In this document: positions 36,105-44,382 of the stretch, piece by piece
How the letters are laid out: every line of letters begins with the position of its first letter
How positions within the stretch are numbered: the stretch's first letter is position 1
From: Anaerolineae bacterium
GTDB taxonomy: Bacteria; Chloroflexota; Anaerolineae; Aggregatilineales; Phototrophicaceae
Length of the DNA: 64,000 nucleotides
Direction of reading: 5' to 3'
Assembly: GCA_022843745.1 (NCBI GenBank)
Contig: JALHNB010000006.1
Location: 92,612 to 156,611, forward strand
Position numbers and translations under genes: made by a program
The notes under the pieces: generated by a model
Database searches by the model: none
What the model saw: the letters and a program-made list of their open reading frames with translations, nothing else
What the model was told of the DNA's origin: nothing

Positions 36105-36136
36105 AAAATCCCCCGTCAAGTTTCATGGGGGATTTT
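36105..36136. terminator. bidirectional terminator between L,D-transpeptidase and ferredoxin genes
   Basis: AAAATCCCCC (36105-36114) pairs with GGGGGATTTT (36127-36136) across a 12-nt loop. A T-run follows on both strands, so it can stop both convergent transcripts. Confidence 0.92.
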
Positions 36137-36151
36137 CGTTTCAGATATTAT

Positions 36152-36502
36152 CTACGAAAGTGCGTCGTAGCCGGGGCCTTCGCTGAAGAAGTCATAATTC
36201 GGCTGAATATCGACAGTTAAGTCAACAACGTCGCCCGCTGCACCGGACACACGCGCTTTGGTATCAAACGGTATACGTTCCTGGCCTTCAGCCATTGTGT
36301 ATTCCGAAGGCACTTCTTCTTCAATAAAAATGGCTTCGTAGGGGCATTCGGGAATGCACGCGCCGCAATCAATGCAGGTATCCGGGTCAATGAAATACCA
36401 GGGCCACTCATTTTCGGGCTGACCTGGGACAATGCACTCCACCGGGCAAACTTCCACACATGCGCCATCGCGCAAACACAGGCTGGTAATGATATGAGTC
36501 AT
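36152..36502 (-). CDS. ferredoxin family protein (two Fe-S clusters)
   Basis: A 116-residue electron carrier. The first cluster motif is CLRDGACVEVCPVEC; the second is CIDCGACIPECP. The spacing of the first is irregular (C-x5-C-x3-C-x3-C), as in FdxA-like seven- or eight-iron ferredoxins, so cluster 1 could be [3Fe-4S] or [4Fe-4S]. A ~50-residue acidic C-terminal extension follows. Cytoplasmic. It is encoded downstream of a Crp/Fnr regulator on the same strand, 174 bp away. Confidence 0.93.
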   Translation of the reverse strand: MTHIITSLCLRDGACVEVCPVECIVPGQPENEWPWYFIDPDTCIDCGACIPECPYEAIFIEEEVPSEYTMAEGQERIPFDTKARVSGAAGDVVDLTVDIQPNYDFFSEGPGYDALS

Positions 36503-36676
36503 GAGGTTCTACTCCTTAAAGCAGATGGCTTTTTCGATGATTCTGCGATTTTTATCCAATGTACTCTGCTTTAACCAGACTGTCTGGTACTTTTGTTGGA
36601 TTTGAAAACAGAATTTAACCACAAACCACAGGAGTATTACATCGCGAGATAAAAGGTTTAACCGCGATTAAATCCC

Positions 36677-37381
36677 TTACGGGGTGATAATCTTTCGGAG
36701 GCGTTCCGGCATCGTGTTCGTTTCTGCCAGGTATTCCAAACCCGTCCGATCCGCGATATACACGTGGCGGCCTTTTTTCACCAGCAGTCCGGCATTGAGC
36801 AGGCCGCGCAGCGCCCGCCCCACCACTTCGCGCGTTGTACCCAAAATCGAGGCGATGTCTTCCTGCGTGAGACCAGTCGGCGTTTCAGAAATCTGATCGG
36901 CATAGGTACTTTCGTGCAAAAACAACTTCGCCAACCGCGAGGGGATGCTGCGGAAGGTCATATCTTCGAGGCGCTCAATATATTCACGGTTAACACGCGC
37001 CAGCGATTGCACGTAATTGTTGAGCAGCGATTGCTCTGTCGTCATCAGGTTTATCAGGCGGGGATGGCTGATCGCCAGCACTTCAGCATTGGTCACAGCG
37101 ACGGCATTATACGGATTTGGCCCACCGTCCACCGCCGCCACTTCGTTAAAAGTGGAAAATGGGCGTAGCAAGCTGAGGGTATGCAGACGACCTTCCGTAT
37201 TGACACGGTAAATGCGTACCAAACCTTCCAGTACGACCTGAAAACCAGCGCAATCGCCACCTTCAGTAAAAACCACCGCGCCCGCCTGATACATATGGCG
37301 ATGCGCGGCCTGTTCGATTCGGTACAGCCGATTACGGTCTATACCGGAAAAATACGGAATGAGCGCGAGATCAATGTCCAT
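36677..37381 (-). CDS. Crp/Fnr family transcriptional regulator
   Basis: A 234-residue regulator with a cyclic-nucleotide-binding-like domain (MYQAGAVVFTEGGDCAGF..VLEGLVRIYR) and a C-terminal winged helix (LTQEDIASILGTTREVVGRAL). The N-terminal cysteines of Fnr are missing, so it is not an oxygen-sensing [4Fe-4S] type. The RPFSTFNEVAA segment replaces the cAMP-contact FGExA pattern only loosely, so the ligand is unknown. It follows the small membrane-protein gene by 19 bp and is probably in its operon. Confidence 0.9.
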   Translation of the reverse strand: MDIDLALIPYFSGIDRNRLYRIEQAAHRHMYQAGAVVFTEGGDCAGFQVVLEGLVRIYRVNTEGRLHTLSLLRPFSTFNEVAAVDGGPNPYNAVAVTNAEVLAISHPRLINLMTTEQSLLNNYVQSLARVNREYIERLEDMTFRSIPSRLAKLFLHESTYADQISETPTGLTQEDIASILGTTREVVGRALRGLLNAGLLVKKGRHVYIADRTGLEYLAETNTMPERLRKIITP

Positions 37382-37400
37382 GCAACAGTGCTAAAACCTC

Positions 37401-37835
37401 TTAGCGAATAATGATGGCAGCGATGACAATCAGAGCAGCAAACAATACACCTGCAAGAATCGCCATGCTGCGCAAATCCGCCAGAACATAACCGTACTGT
37501 TCGCGCAGCGCCTCCTCCGTGACAATCCTGGTTGGATGGTCCAGCGCGTAAGCGACCTCTTCCTGTGACATATCCTCGTAATTCATCGAACGACGCGGCT
37601 TGGCCTTGCGCTTGGCTGACTGCGCAGACACCTCACGGCGGCGGGATATTTCTGGCTTGGGAATGCTGACAGCAGGTGCAACAAGCGCAGCAGCTACAAT
37701 TTCCTCGGCTTCATCTTCCGGCTCGGATTCTTCGCTTTTCGGTTTTGGTGCTAATCCGGCTTCCTGGCGCGCCCGTTCGAGTGTTTCTTCCGGTATATTG
37801 GGGCTACTGTTCTTACGGGTTTTACGCTTCGACAT
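37401..37835 (-). CDS. hypothetical tail-anchored protein
   Basis: A 144-residue protein with a highly charged N-terminal half (KRKTRKN..., an acidic stretch, then a basic RRREVSAQSAKRKAK region) and one C-terminal membrane helix (MAILAGVLFAALIVIAAIIIR) at the very end. Topology would put the charged part in the cytoplasm. No family recognised. It lies 36 bp after the sortase gene and before the Crp/Fnr gene. Confidence 0.65.
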   Translation of the reverse strand: MSKRKTRKNSSPNIPEETLERARQEAGLAPKPKSEESEPEDEAEEIVAAALVAPAVSIPKPEISRRREVSAQSAKRKAKPRRSMNYEDMSQEEVAYALDHPTRIVTEEALREQYGYVLADLRSMAILAGVLFAALIVIAAIIIR

Positions 37836-37871
37836 ACGACTTCCTTTTTGGTATATCTGTGAAAGATGGCG

Positions 37872-38909
37872 CTAAGTATCTACCCGATTCGCAAAAACAA
37901 CAATACGTTTGTCGTCCACTTGATAGGGATAGCAGGAAATCAACGTTAAGGTTGCCCCGCCGCGAGGATCCAGGACATGCACATCCGTGGGCGCGTAAAC
38001 ATCCCAACCCGTGATCTCATAAGTGACTATCTTAGTCTGCGTCTGGACTTGCAGCCGATCACCCGCTTCAAGCTGGTCGAGATAGCGGAACAATTCACCA
38101 TAAATATCGTTGTGCGCGGAAAAAACCACGTTCCCCTGCTCGTCTGTAGGGTCAACCCCGTTCAGCAATTGACCGACACCCTGCTTGAGCGCTTCCCAGT
38201 CTGTGCCTTGAACAATTGAGGAATCCAGTTCAATTTTGGGAATAATCAGGCGCAGAGCCGTTTCATCCGTCCTCGGTGGTCGGCTGATCTGCGGCTGGAA
38301 AAGCTGGCTCTGGACAACGGGCAGTAGATTCGCCGGAATCTCGTTCAGGTTAAACTGTGGCCCACCCGGCGAACTTGGCGGCGTATGACCACCCGGAAGC
38401 ACGACCTGCTCCAGCCGAAGCTGCGGGGTCGGCGCAATGGTCGGCATAGCGGCCATGCGCTGCGAATCGGCCATTTGCTGTGCGCTGGCCGTCTCTTTTT
38501 CCAATTTGCCGATGCTTTGGATTAAGGTATAGCCCAGGTAAAGCAGTCCTGCTACGGCTAAAACCTCGACCAACAGGAGCGCCTGGTTCACAAATGATTT
38601 CCAAAAGCGATCTCGCTCCGGGTCAGCCGTAGGTGCATCATCCACAGCATCCTCAAAACGCGGTGCGGCATTGCTATTGGTTGACGCTGGTTTGCTCTCC
38701 ACCGCTGGAGCTGGCACAGCAGGCATGGATGGTGCGGCAAGAATCGCATCTGCATTTGGATGCTGTTTTACGCCGTTGTTTTCACTCACATTACGCCCGG
38801 CGCGTTTCATGCGATCCAGTTTTTGCTGGCGATCTTCACGCCGCTTGATCGCAAGGACTCGCTCCAGCTCTTCGATTGATAACTCATCAACAGGTCGTTT
38901 ATCGCGCAT
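37872..38909 (-). CDS. sortase
   Basis: A 345-residue sortase that would join secreted proteins to the cell wall or each other. A long cytoplasmic N-terminus (residues 1-~110) leads to a membrane helix (ALLLVEVLAVAGLLYLGYTLI) and a C-terminal catalytic domain. The triad is His266 (FSAHND), Cys326 (TLISCYP, TLxTC-like with Ser for Thr) and Arg342 (VFANRVDT). The C-terminus ends right after the Arg, as in class D/E-like sortases. It is first in a run with the tail-anchored and Crp/Fnr genes. Confidence 0.9.
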   Translation of the reverse strand: MRDKRPVDELSIEELERVLAIKRREDRQQKLDRMKRAGRNVSENNGVKQHPNADAILAAPSMPAVPAPAVESKPASTNSNAAPRFEDAVDDAPTADPERDRFWKSFVNQALLLVEVLAVAGLLYLGYTLIQSIGKLEKETASAQQMADSQRMAAMPTIAPTPQLRLEQVVLPGGHTPPSSPGGPQFNLNEIPANLLPVVQSQLFQPQISRPPRTDETALRLIIPKIELDSSIVQGTDWEALKQGVGQLLNGVDPTDEQGNVVFSAHNDIYGELFRYLDQLEAGDRLQVQTQTKIVTYEITGWDVYAPTDVHVLDPRGGATLTLISCYPYQVDDKRIVVFANRVDT

Positions 38910-38944
38910 TCAACACTCACAATAATTCAATATCTTCTCGACGG

Positions 38945-41458
38945 TTATGGCGCAAAAAAGGCACTCACCCAAATGGGTCGAGGCGGCAGGTTGCCTGCGC
39001 TGACCTGCACACGCCATTCGTCATCGCTCAAGCGATTATCAATATTGTTCACAAATTCATAGTAGCTGTAAACTGTGCCGCGTGCCACCTGCAAGCCATC
39101 CGGACTGTCGGTAATCACGTAGATATAATCCACGCCCCCGGTTGCTACTTGCAAAACCGTACCTGCATCCGGGTTACTGGCGACATCGGCTACTAGTGCT
39201 GCCAGCTTTGGTGGATCAGCCAGTGGAAGCTGCGCCATATAGCGCACATTCCACAGTAAAGGTCCAAAAGTGTATTTCAGGAAAAACTGATCGTCCTCCG
39301 TCAGTGCTTCACCAGCCAATATCTTGCGCGACATTTCAGCCATCATCGCAGAGAGAGGGGCGAGACCATTAAAAGCACCTGCCACAACATTCAGGCTGTC
39401 CGAGCCAGAATCCGGACCGATCAAACCGCGATCACTCAACCCTTGATAGACTGCGGCTGAAACGATAGCGATACGCGCGAACACCAGCGGATTTGGCTCG
39501 ACGAGGCTGTAGGCGGTCAACGTGCGTTCACCACCGCCGCCCAAACCGCCCTGTGGCTGCGCAATATACAACAACGTATCATGCTTGAGTTCCGTCCAGC
39601 TTGCTAAACCGGCGTGCAGATCACGCAGCATCCAGGCTTGCGTACTCATCAACGGTGGATAGGCAGCAGAATCTCGCACCCACAAGGGTTGCAGCCCCCA
39701 CAGCCAGCCACCATAGATATTCTGCAACCAATCGGCAGACGAAATTTGATTAACTTCGCCACGCAGCGATGTCAGATTAGTCTCATAATTTTCGAAATCG
39801 GTGTCACCTTGCGTGTCGAGCAGCGCATAAGCCACATCCGAACCCATTGCGGCAGCAACATCAAGGCCAGAAGGCAGCATTCGTTCTTTTCCGGCAACAC
39901 CCACATAGGGATAGATCAAGCGCTGCATGACATAGCCGTCGAACGTGAAGCGCTGACCAAATAACCGAAATCCACGCGTCGCGTCATCCAATTCGCCGAC
40001 ACCAGTCCCGATAGGCCGCACGACATTGTTGATTCGCGGCTCCGGCAGCGCTTTTATCTGTGCGCGAAAATCGGCTAAAAGCACGGAATCAGCCAGCTTA
40101 TCTGGCGGCAAGTCATCGCCAAAAATCGCTTGCGCTAGCGGCAAGTATTCCGACGGGCCGAGGTTATCGGTTGGTCCGATGAGGAACGTCAGTATATCAG
40201 AGACAACATACCAGTCATCCATTGCTTCCGAACCGGCCAGCGCCCGTAGCACAAACAGACTTGTTTGCAGCGCCATGTCATCTCTGGCAAGGAAGGTAAT
40301 GCGTCCCAACCACATCATTGCCCGAAAATAGGTCTGAAGAATGAGATCGTCAGCGTAATGACCGCGCAGCTTATACTGGCTGAAATCCTCATCCAAGCCC
40401 GGTAAAAACGATATGGGCAGCCGTCCTTGCGCGTTTAATGCAGCCTCAATCAGCGGATCAGCCTCCGTGCGAATCTCGTCTGTCACGGCATCCAAATAAT
40501 TGTCATGATTCAGCAAACCCATCGCAACTGCATAGTAAATCACCGCGCCGCGCGCCGCATCTTCGTTAGAGGTTCCCAGTGCTTCTTCAAGCTGTTCAGC
40601 AGCATTTCTATAACCCGTCCCCAGCACAATGAACAGCTTTGAACTGAGCTGCTCCTGCTCCAAGAACGACAGCATATTGTCGAAGGCGAGATGCAGTGCG
40701 TGTAAGAGCGAATCCGTCGTCACCCAATAAGGATGACCTGTTTCAGGATCCCACTCGTCCGGGAAGCGATAGGCATCTTCAAACTGCGGCAGGTTGGCAG
40801 GCACGACGACAAAACCATTTTGCGCCAACATTGCCCGCTGGGTCTCGTTGAGACCCGTGTCATTCAGGAATCGTATCTGTGACAGGTCAAAAGGCCCGAG
40901 GGGGATGTCTGTGCCCCGATATGTATCGGGAATTTGAATTGTTAGCGGGTCAGGCGGTTGGTAGAAAGATGCACCCAGAAATTTTTCCCAGTCCCAGTCA
41001 ATAAAATCGGTTTCCAGCGATTCCGGATTCCCGCCCGGGATGACAACAGCCAAATCATTGGTCAGCACTAGATCACCAATCGGCACAAGAGTCGGGGCAG
41101 GTATCGATGAGCCTATCGGCAGAAATGGATCAACCAGGTAAGCGCCATCGACAGCTTCGGCAACCCACCCGATCACATCATCCGCTTGAATTCGCCACCA
41201 ATTGATATTGTCGGCACACAGCGGCCCTTCGACCACTCTGAAGACCTCTCCATCCGGCAGTCGAATGATTCCCTCAGCGCTCAAGCCTGGATTTTGCCGA
41301 ACATTCAAGGTAAATCCTTCTCCGACCGCCACCGCAGCCTGACCGCCCACCTGTAAGCGCGTGGGGGGCGCGGTGCTGCAATCAGAGTCATTTTGCGCGG
41401 CTAACGGAGTGATGATGAACGTAAAAATGAATAGAATCGTTAGGATACTTCTCATCAT
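38945..41458 (-). CDS. secreted DUF3160 protein with N-terminal SH3 domain
   Basis: An 837-residue exported protein. The signal peptide (MMRSILTILFIFTFIITPLAA) precedes a bacterial SH3-like domain (~residues 30-110, FTLNVRQNPGLSAEGII...WVAEAVDGAYLV). A DUF3160 domain fills the remainder (GLNETQRAMLAQNGFVVV, then YWVTTDSLLHALHLAFDNML). DUF3160 has no settled biochemical role. SH3 domains usually bind peptidoglycan, suggesting wall attachment. It lies 14 bp after the methyltransferase gene, upstream of the sortase gene. Confidence 0.88.
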   Translation of the reverse strand: MMRSILTILFIFTFIITPLAAQNDSDCSTAPPTRLQVGGQAAVAVGEGFTLNVRQNPGLSAEGIIRLPDGEVFRVVEGPLCADNINWWRIQADDVIGWVAEAVDGAYLVDPFLPIGSSIPAPTLVPIGDLVLTNDLAVVIPGGNPESLETDFIDWDWEKFLGASFYQPPDPLTIQIPDTYRGTDIPLGPFDLSQIRFLNDTGLNETQRAMLAQNGFVVVPANLPQFEDAYRFPDEWDPETGHPYWVTTDSLLHALHLAFDNMLSFLEQEQLSSKLFIVLGTGYRNAAEQLEEALGTSNEDAARGAVIYYAVAMGLLNHDNYLDAVTDEIRTEADPLIEAALNAQGRLPISFLPGLDEDFSQYKLRGHYADDLILQTYFRAMMWLGRITFLARDDMALQTSLFVLRALAGSEAMDDWYVVSDILTFLIGPTDNLGPSEYLPLAQAIFGDDLPPDKLADSVLLADFRAQIKALPEPRINNVVRPIGTGVGELDDATRGFRLFGQRFTFDGYVMQRLIYPYVGVAGKERMLPSGLDVAAAMGSDVAYALLDTQGDTDFENYETNLTSLRGEVNQISSADWLQNIYGGWLWGLQPLWVRDSAAYPPLMSTQAWMLRDLHAGLASWTELKHDTLLYIAQPQGGLGGGGERTLTAYSLVEPNPLVFARIAIVSAAVYQGLSDRGLIGPDSGSDSLNVVAGAFNGLAPLSAMMAEMSRKILAGEALTEDDQFFLKYTFGPLLWNVRYMAQLPLADPPKLAALVADVASNPDAGTVLQVATGGVDYIYVITDSPDGLQVARGTVYSYYEFVNNIDNRLSDDEWRVQVSAGNLPPRPIWVSAFFAP

Positions 41459-41472
41459 TTTCCTTAACAGCT

Positions 41473-42285
41473 TTAGCCGGATTTGGCAGCAACGGCGAAA
41501 ACTTCACGCTCAAAAAACCAACGGAACGGCGGCACATCGAAAGCCAAATAGCGCAGTGCACCCATGATGACATTTTCTTCGCGATTTTGCGGTGGGCTGT
41601 CCAGCCAGACTTTGCCCGCAAAGCCCGCATCATGCAGCGCCCGCGACATACTGACAATCGACTGTTCATTCACATGGACATGCTGGTTCACGGCGACACC
41701 AAACTGGCGAGGATCTTTTGGGTATTTCGCGCCCTCCCCCATCAATGTGCGGACAACCCGCACCATCGGATAGGCGTAACGGTCATACCAGATATTCGGC
41801 GCGGTGTGGATGATAAAACGGCCATCCGGCTTGAGAACACGATGAACTTCCAGCATCGCCTCATGCAATTCCCAGGGATGCAGATGCTCTACCACGTCGA
41901 ACATCAGCACGCGGTCAAATATCCCTGTCGGAAATGGGAGTTTTTTAGCATCCGCCTGCCCAACTGCCGTTTTACCGGGGGTGATGCCGTCCAATGCCTG
42001 GATGACATTCTGCGACATATTGACCGCTACCGCCGCATAGTCGATGCCAAAGGAATTCGCACCCAGCTTGGCACAGTGGCGCAAAATTTCGCCGCGCCCG
42101 CAGCCCACATCGAGAATAGTCATTCCCGGCGTGATTTCGGCCAATTGGAAAGCCGCAGATAACCGCCGCGAAAGATGTTCGCCTTCGGTGCTGTTAAATT
42201 CGTCATATCCTTCGCAGGCGGTACGGAAGTATTCCTCCGTATACAGCGTTGAAGGGAGTGGTTGTTGCTCACGTTCGTCGTTCAC
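41473..42285 (-). CDS. class I SAM-dependent methyltransferase
   Basis: A 270-residue Methyltransf_11/25-type enzyme. SAM motif I is TILDVGCGRGEILRH; motif IV/post-I positions include FDRVLMFDVVEHLHPWELHEA. It resembles methyltransferases acting on lipids or sugars, with no evidence for the exact acceptor. It is the first gene of a minus-strand run (methyltransferase, DUF3160, sortase). Confidence 0.88.
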   Translation of the reverse strand: MNDEREQQPLPSTLYTEEYFRTACEGYDEFNSTEGEHLSRRLSAAFQLAEITPGMTILDVGCGRGEILRHCAKLGANSFGIDYAAVAVNMSQNVIQALDGITPGKTAVGQADAKKLPFPTGIFDRVLMFDVVEHLHPWELHEAMLEVHRVLKPDGRFIIHTAPNIWYDRYAYPMVRVVRTLMGEGAKYPKDPRQFGVAVNQHVHVNEQSIVSMSRALHDAGFAGKVWLDSPPQNREENVIMGALRYLAFDVPPFRWFFEREVFAVAAKSG

Positions 42286-42377
42286 GGATACTGCCTATTA
42301 AAATCGCATCTAAATTTTATGGCGATTATACTGGACAGTGGGGACAGCGCAATGAGCAGTTAGAATGTACCCAAGAT

Positions 42378-42434
42378 AATCTATAGCGTTATCCAGCTAA
42401 TTTATAGCGTCCTCAAGGTAATCTAACCTGATTT
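42378..42434 (+). repeat. 21-bp tandem repeats upstream of the ECF sigma gene
   Basis: AATCTATAGCG (42378), AATTTATAGCG (42399) and AATCTAACC (42420) recur at exactly 21-base spacing; the rest of each unit is less conserved. The period is two helical turns, so equivalent bases face the same side of the DNA. They lie in the 275-bp divergent gap between the methyltransferase and sigma genes. Confidence 0.6.
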
Positions 42435-42560
42435 ACGCGATAGGCTATTATAAAGATCGTAAATTATTCAAGGATTGTCGTTTGAAATTGACATTGTGGC
42501 GTAACTTTGTGGGGCGTAATACGGTAAACAGGCCAGGTCAAGCGCGTGGGAGACTCGGTT

Positions 42561-43139
42561 GTGGATCGCGTTAACGAACGGCGTCTCCTGCAACAGGCGC
42601 AGCGCGGTGATTCTGATGCGTTCGCCGAGATTTATCGCGAGAATGTACAGGTCATCTTCCGCTATATCTTTCATCGCGTGAATGATTCGCATCTGGCTGA
42701 AGACCTGACGGGCGATGTTTTTACCAAAGCGTTGGAAGGACTGCGCGATTATCAGGATCAGGGCAAACCGTTCATCGCCTGGTTGTATCGCATTGCCCAC
42801 GCGCGGGTCATTGACCATTATCGCCGGGTAGAGCGACGACCTACCGAAAGTGATGTTGAGGACGAGCCGATTTCCGTCGATCAGGATATGGATGCCGGGA
42901 TGATCCGGCGGCATGCAGCACAGGTACTCCGCGCGGCGATTACCGAATTGACCGATGAGCAGCAGCAGGTCATTATTTTGCGATTTATTGAAGGAAAGCG
43001 GATCGAAACAGTGGCGGAACTCATGGGCAAACAGGCAAATGCGATCAAGGCCCTCCAATTTCGCGCACTGCGATCCCTCGCAGGTCGTCTGGAACGCTCC
43101 GGGTTCGATATTGATTCCATCATCGCGGGGCTGTCATGA
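42561..43139 (+). CDS. ECF-type RNA polymerase sigma factor
   Basis: A 192-residue sigma-70-family ECF sigma factor. Region 2 is visible (AFAEIYRENVQVIFRYIFHRV then AEDLTGDVFTKALEGL), and region 4 (ELTDEQQQVIILRFIEGKRIETVAELMGKQANAIKALQFRAL). GTG 42561 is preferred because GGGAG lies 8 nt upstream; GTG 42546 adds five residues. Its stop overlaps the start of the DUF5667 gene by 4 bp, which points to that protein as its regulator. Confidence 0.92.
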   Translation: MDRVNERRLLQQAQRGDSDAFAEIYRENVQVIFRYIFHRVNDSHLAEDLTGDVFTKALEGLRDYQDQGKPFIAWLYRIAHARVIDHYRRVERRPTESDVEDEPISVDQDMDAGMIRRHAAQVLRAAITELTDEQQQVIILRFIEGKRIETVAELMGKQANAIKALQFRALRSLAGRLERSGFDIDSIIAGLS

Positions 43140-44305
43140 TCGACTATAGCCCCAAATTCGAGTCCATTCTTGATGAATGTCTGGATGATGTGCTGCGCGG
43201 CACACGAACGATTGAGCAATGCCTGGAACTTTATCCCGATTATGCTGCCGATCTGAAACCAGCCTTGCAGATCGGCATTTTGACAAGTCGTTTAAAATCC
43301 CCGGAAATGTCCGCTGCAAGCATCGACAAACTCGAAAATCGGTTGCGCGAAAAAATGGCAATGAACGCCAAACCGAAGATTGTTCGTGGGCGATTTGCGC
43401 CGTTTGCGAAATTGGCGGCGATGATCGCTATTGTTTTCCTCGTTGCGCTCGGCAGTGGCGCGGGGGCAGTTGCCGCATCCTCAAATGCTGTGCCGGGGGA
43501 TTGGCTCTATGGACTCAAGCGCCTCTGGGAAGCGATCATCCTCGCTTTAACGCCGCTCACAGGTCAGGTTGATGATTTGTGGTTGCAGATGGCCGATAGA
43601 CGGCTGGACGAAGTGGAAGAACTGGCGCAGCGCGGGCAGCTCAACGAGACGGCGCTGTTTGATTTGTATATGGCAATGTCACAGGCTATCGCGCTGGCAG
43701 ATACCGAAACGAAGCCAAATTTAATGGCTTATCTCACCCAGGCGCAGGTCGCCCTCATCAGTATCCAACCGCCAGATCAGGAGAAAGCACTTTTCACCGA
43801 TGTCATGCTGCTGACCGCACCGACGATTCGCGAAGATGGCAGCCTGGAAGCGCCGCCGACATCGCCGCCGAGCAGATCAATTACCCCAACACCCACGTTG
43901 ACTATGACACCGACGATGACGGCTACGGCAACAGCCATCGAAAATCAAGCAATTCTGCCGACGTTCACGGCAACATCCACTGAAACGCTGACCGCCACCA
44001 ACACACCGACTCCGCGAGTCCCGGCAACGGCGACACGAACGCCCTCGCCCACCAACACACCCGTGCGCCCGACAGCGACACATACGCCTTCTCCAACGCC
44101 GACAGCGACATGGACACCCCTACCGCTGCCGACTTTGCCGGGTTCAACGCCTATTCGTCAGCCAACCGTGCCGCCGTCATCCGGGGGAGAGAGCCAGCCG
44201 ACCAATACGCCTGATCTCCAATCAACCGTCCGTGTTCGCGAGACGGAAATGTCGGTTTATCTGACACAGACGGCAGGGCCAGAACCCACAGAGGCATCAC
44301 CCTGA
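43136..44305 (+). CDS. DUF5667 membrane protein with Thr/Pro stalk (putative anti-sigma partner)
   Basis: A 389-residue protein. The cytoplasmic N-terminus (~85 residues, ILDECLDDVLRGTRTIEQCL...) is followed by one membrane helix (LAAMIAIVFLVALGSGAGA). A DUF5667 domain comes next (VPGDWLYGLKRLWEAI...ADRRLDEVEELAQRG), then an external ~140-residue Thr/Pro-rich stalk. The 4-bp overlap with the sigma gene and the single-pass layout suggest an anti-sigma or surface-sensing role. That role is inferred from position, not from a known anti-sigma zinc motif, which is absent. Confidence 0.82.
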   Translation: MIDYSPKFESILDECLDDVLRGTRTIEQCLELYPDYAADLKPALQIGILTSRLKSPEMSAASIDKLENRLREKMAMNAKPKIVRGRFAPFAKLAAMIAIVFLVALGSGAGAVAASSNAVPGDWLYGLKRLWEAIILALTPLTGQVDDLWLQMADRRLDEVEELAQRGQLNETALFDLYMAMSQAIALADTETKPNLMAYLTQAQVALISIQPPDQEKALFTDVMLLTAPTIREDGSLEAPPTSPPSRSITPTPTLTMTPTMTATATAIENQAILPTFTATSTETLTATNTPTPRVPATATRTPSPTNTPVRPTATHTPSPTPTATWTPLPLPTLPGSTPIRQPTVPPSSGGESQPTNTPDLQSTVRVRETEMSVYLTQTAGPEPTEASP

Positions 44306-44382
44306 GATTACACAAAATAGAATCATGCAGAGAGTTAGTTAAACGGGTATATCGTCAGATTGAACGAGATGGAAAAATGAAT

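Noticed and set aside
42468-43058. 196-codon minus-strand frame opposite the sigma factor gene
   Set aside because: The plus strand encodes an unmistakable ECF sigma factor over the same bases.
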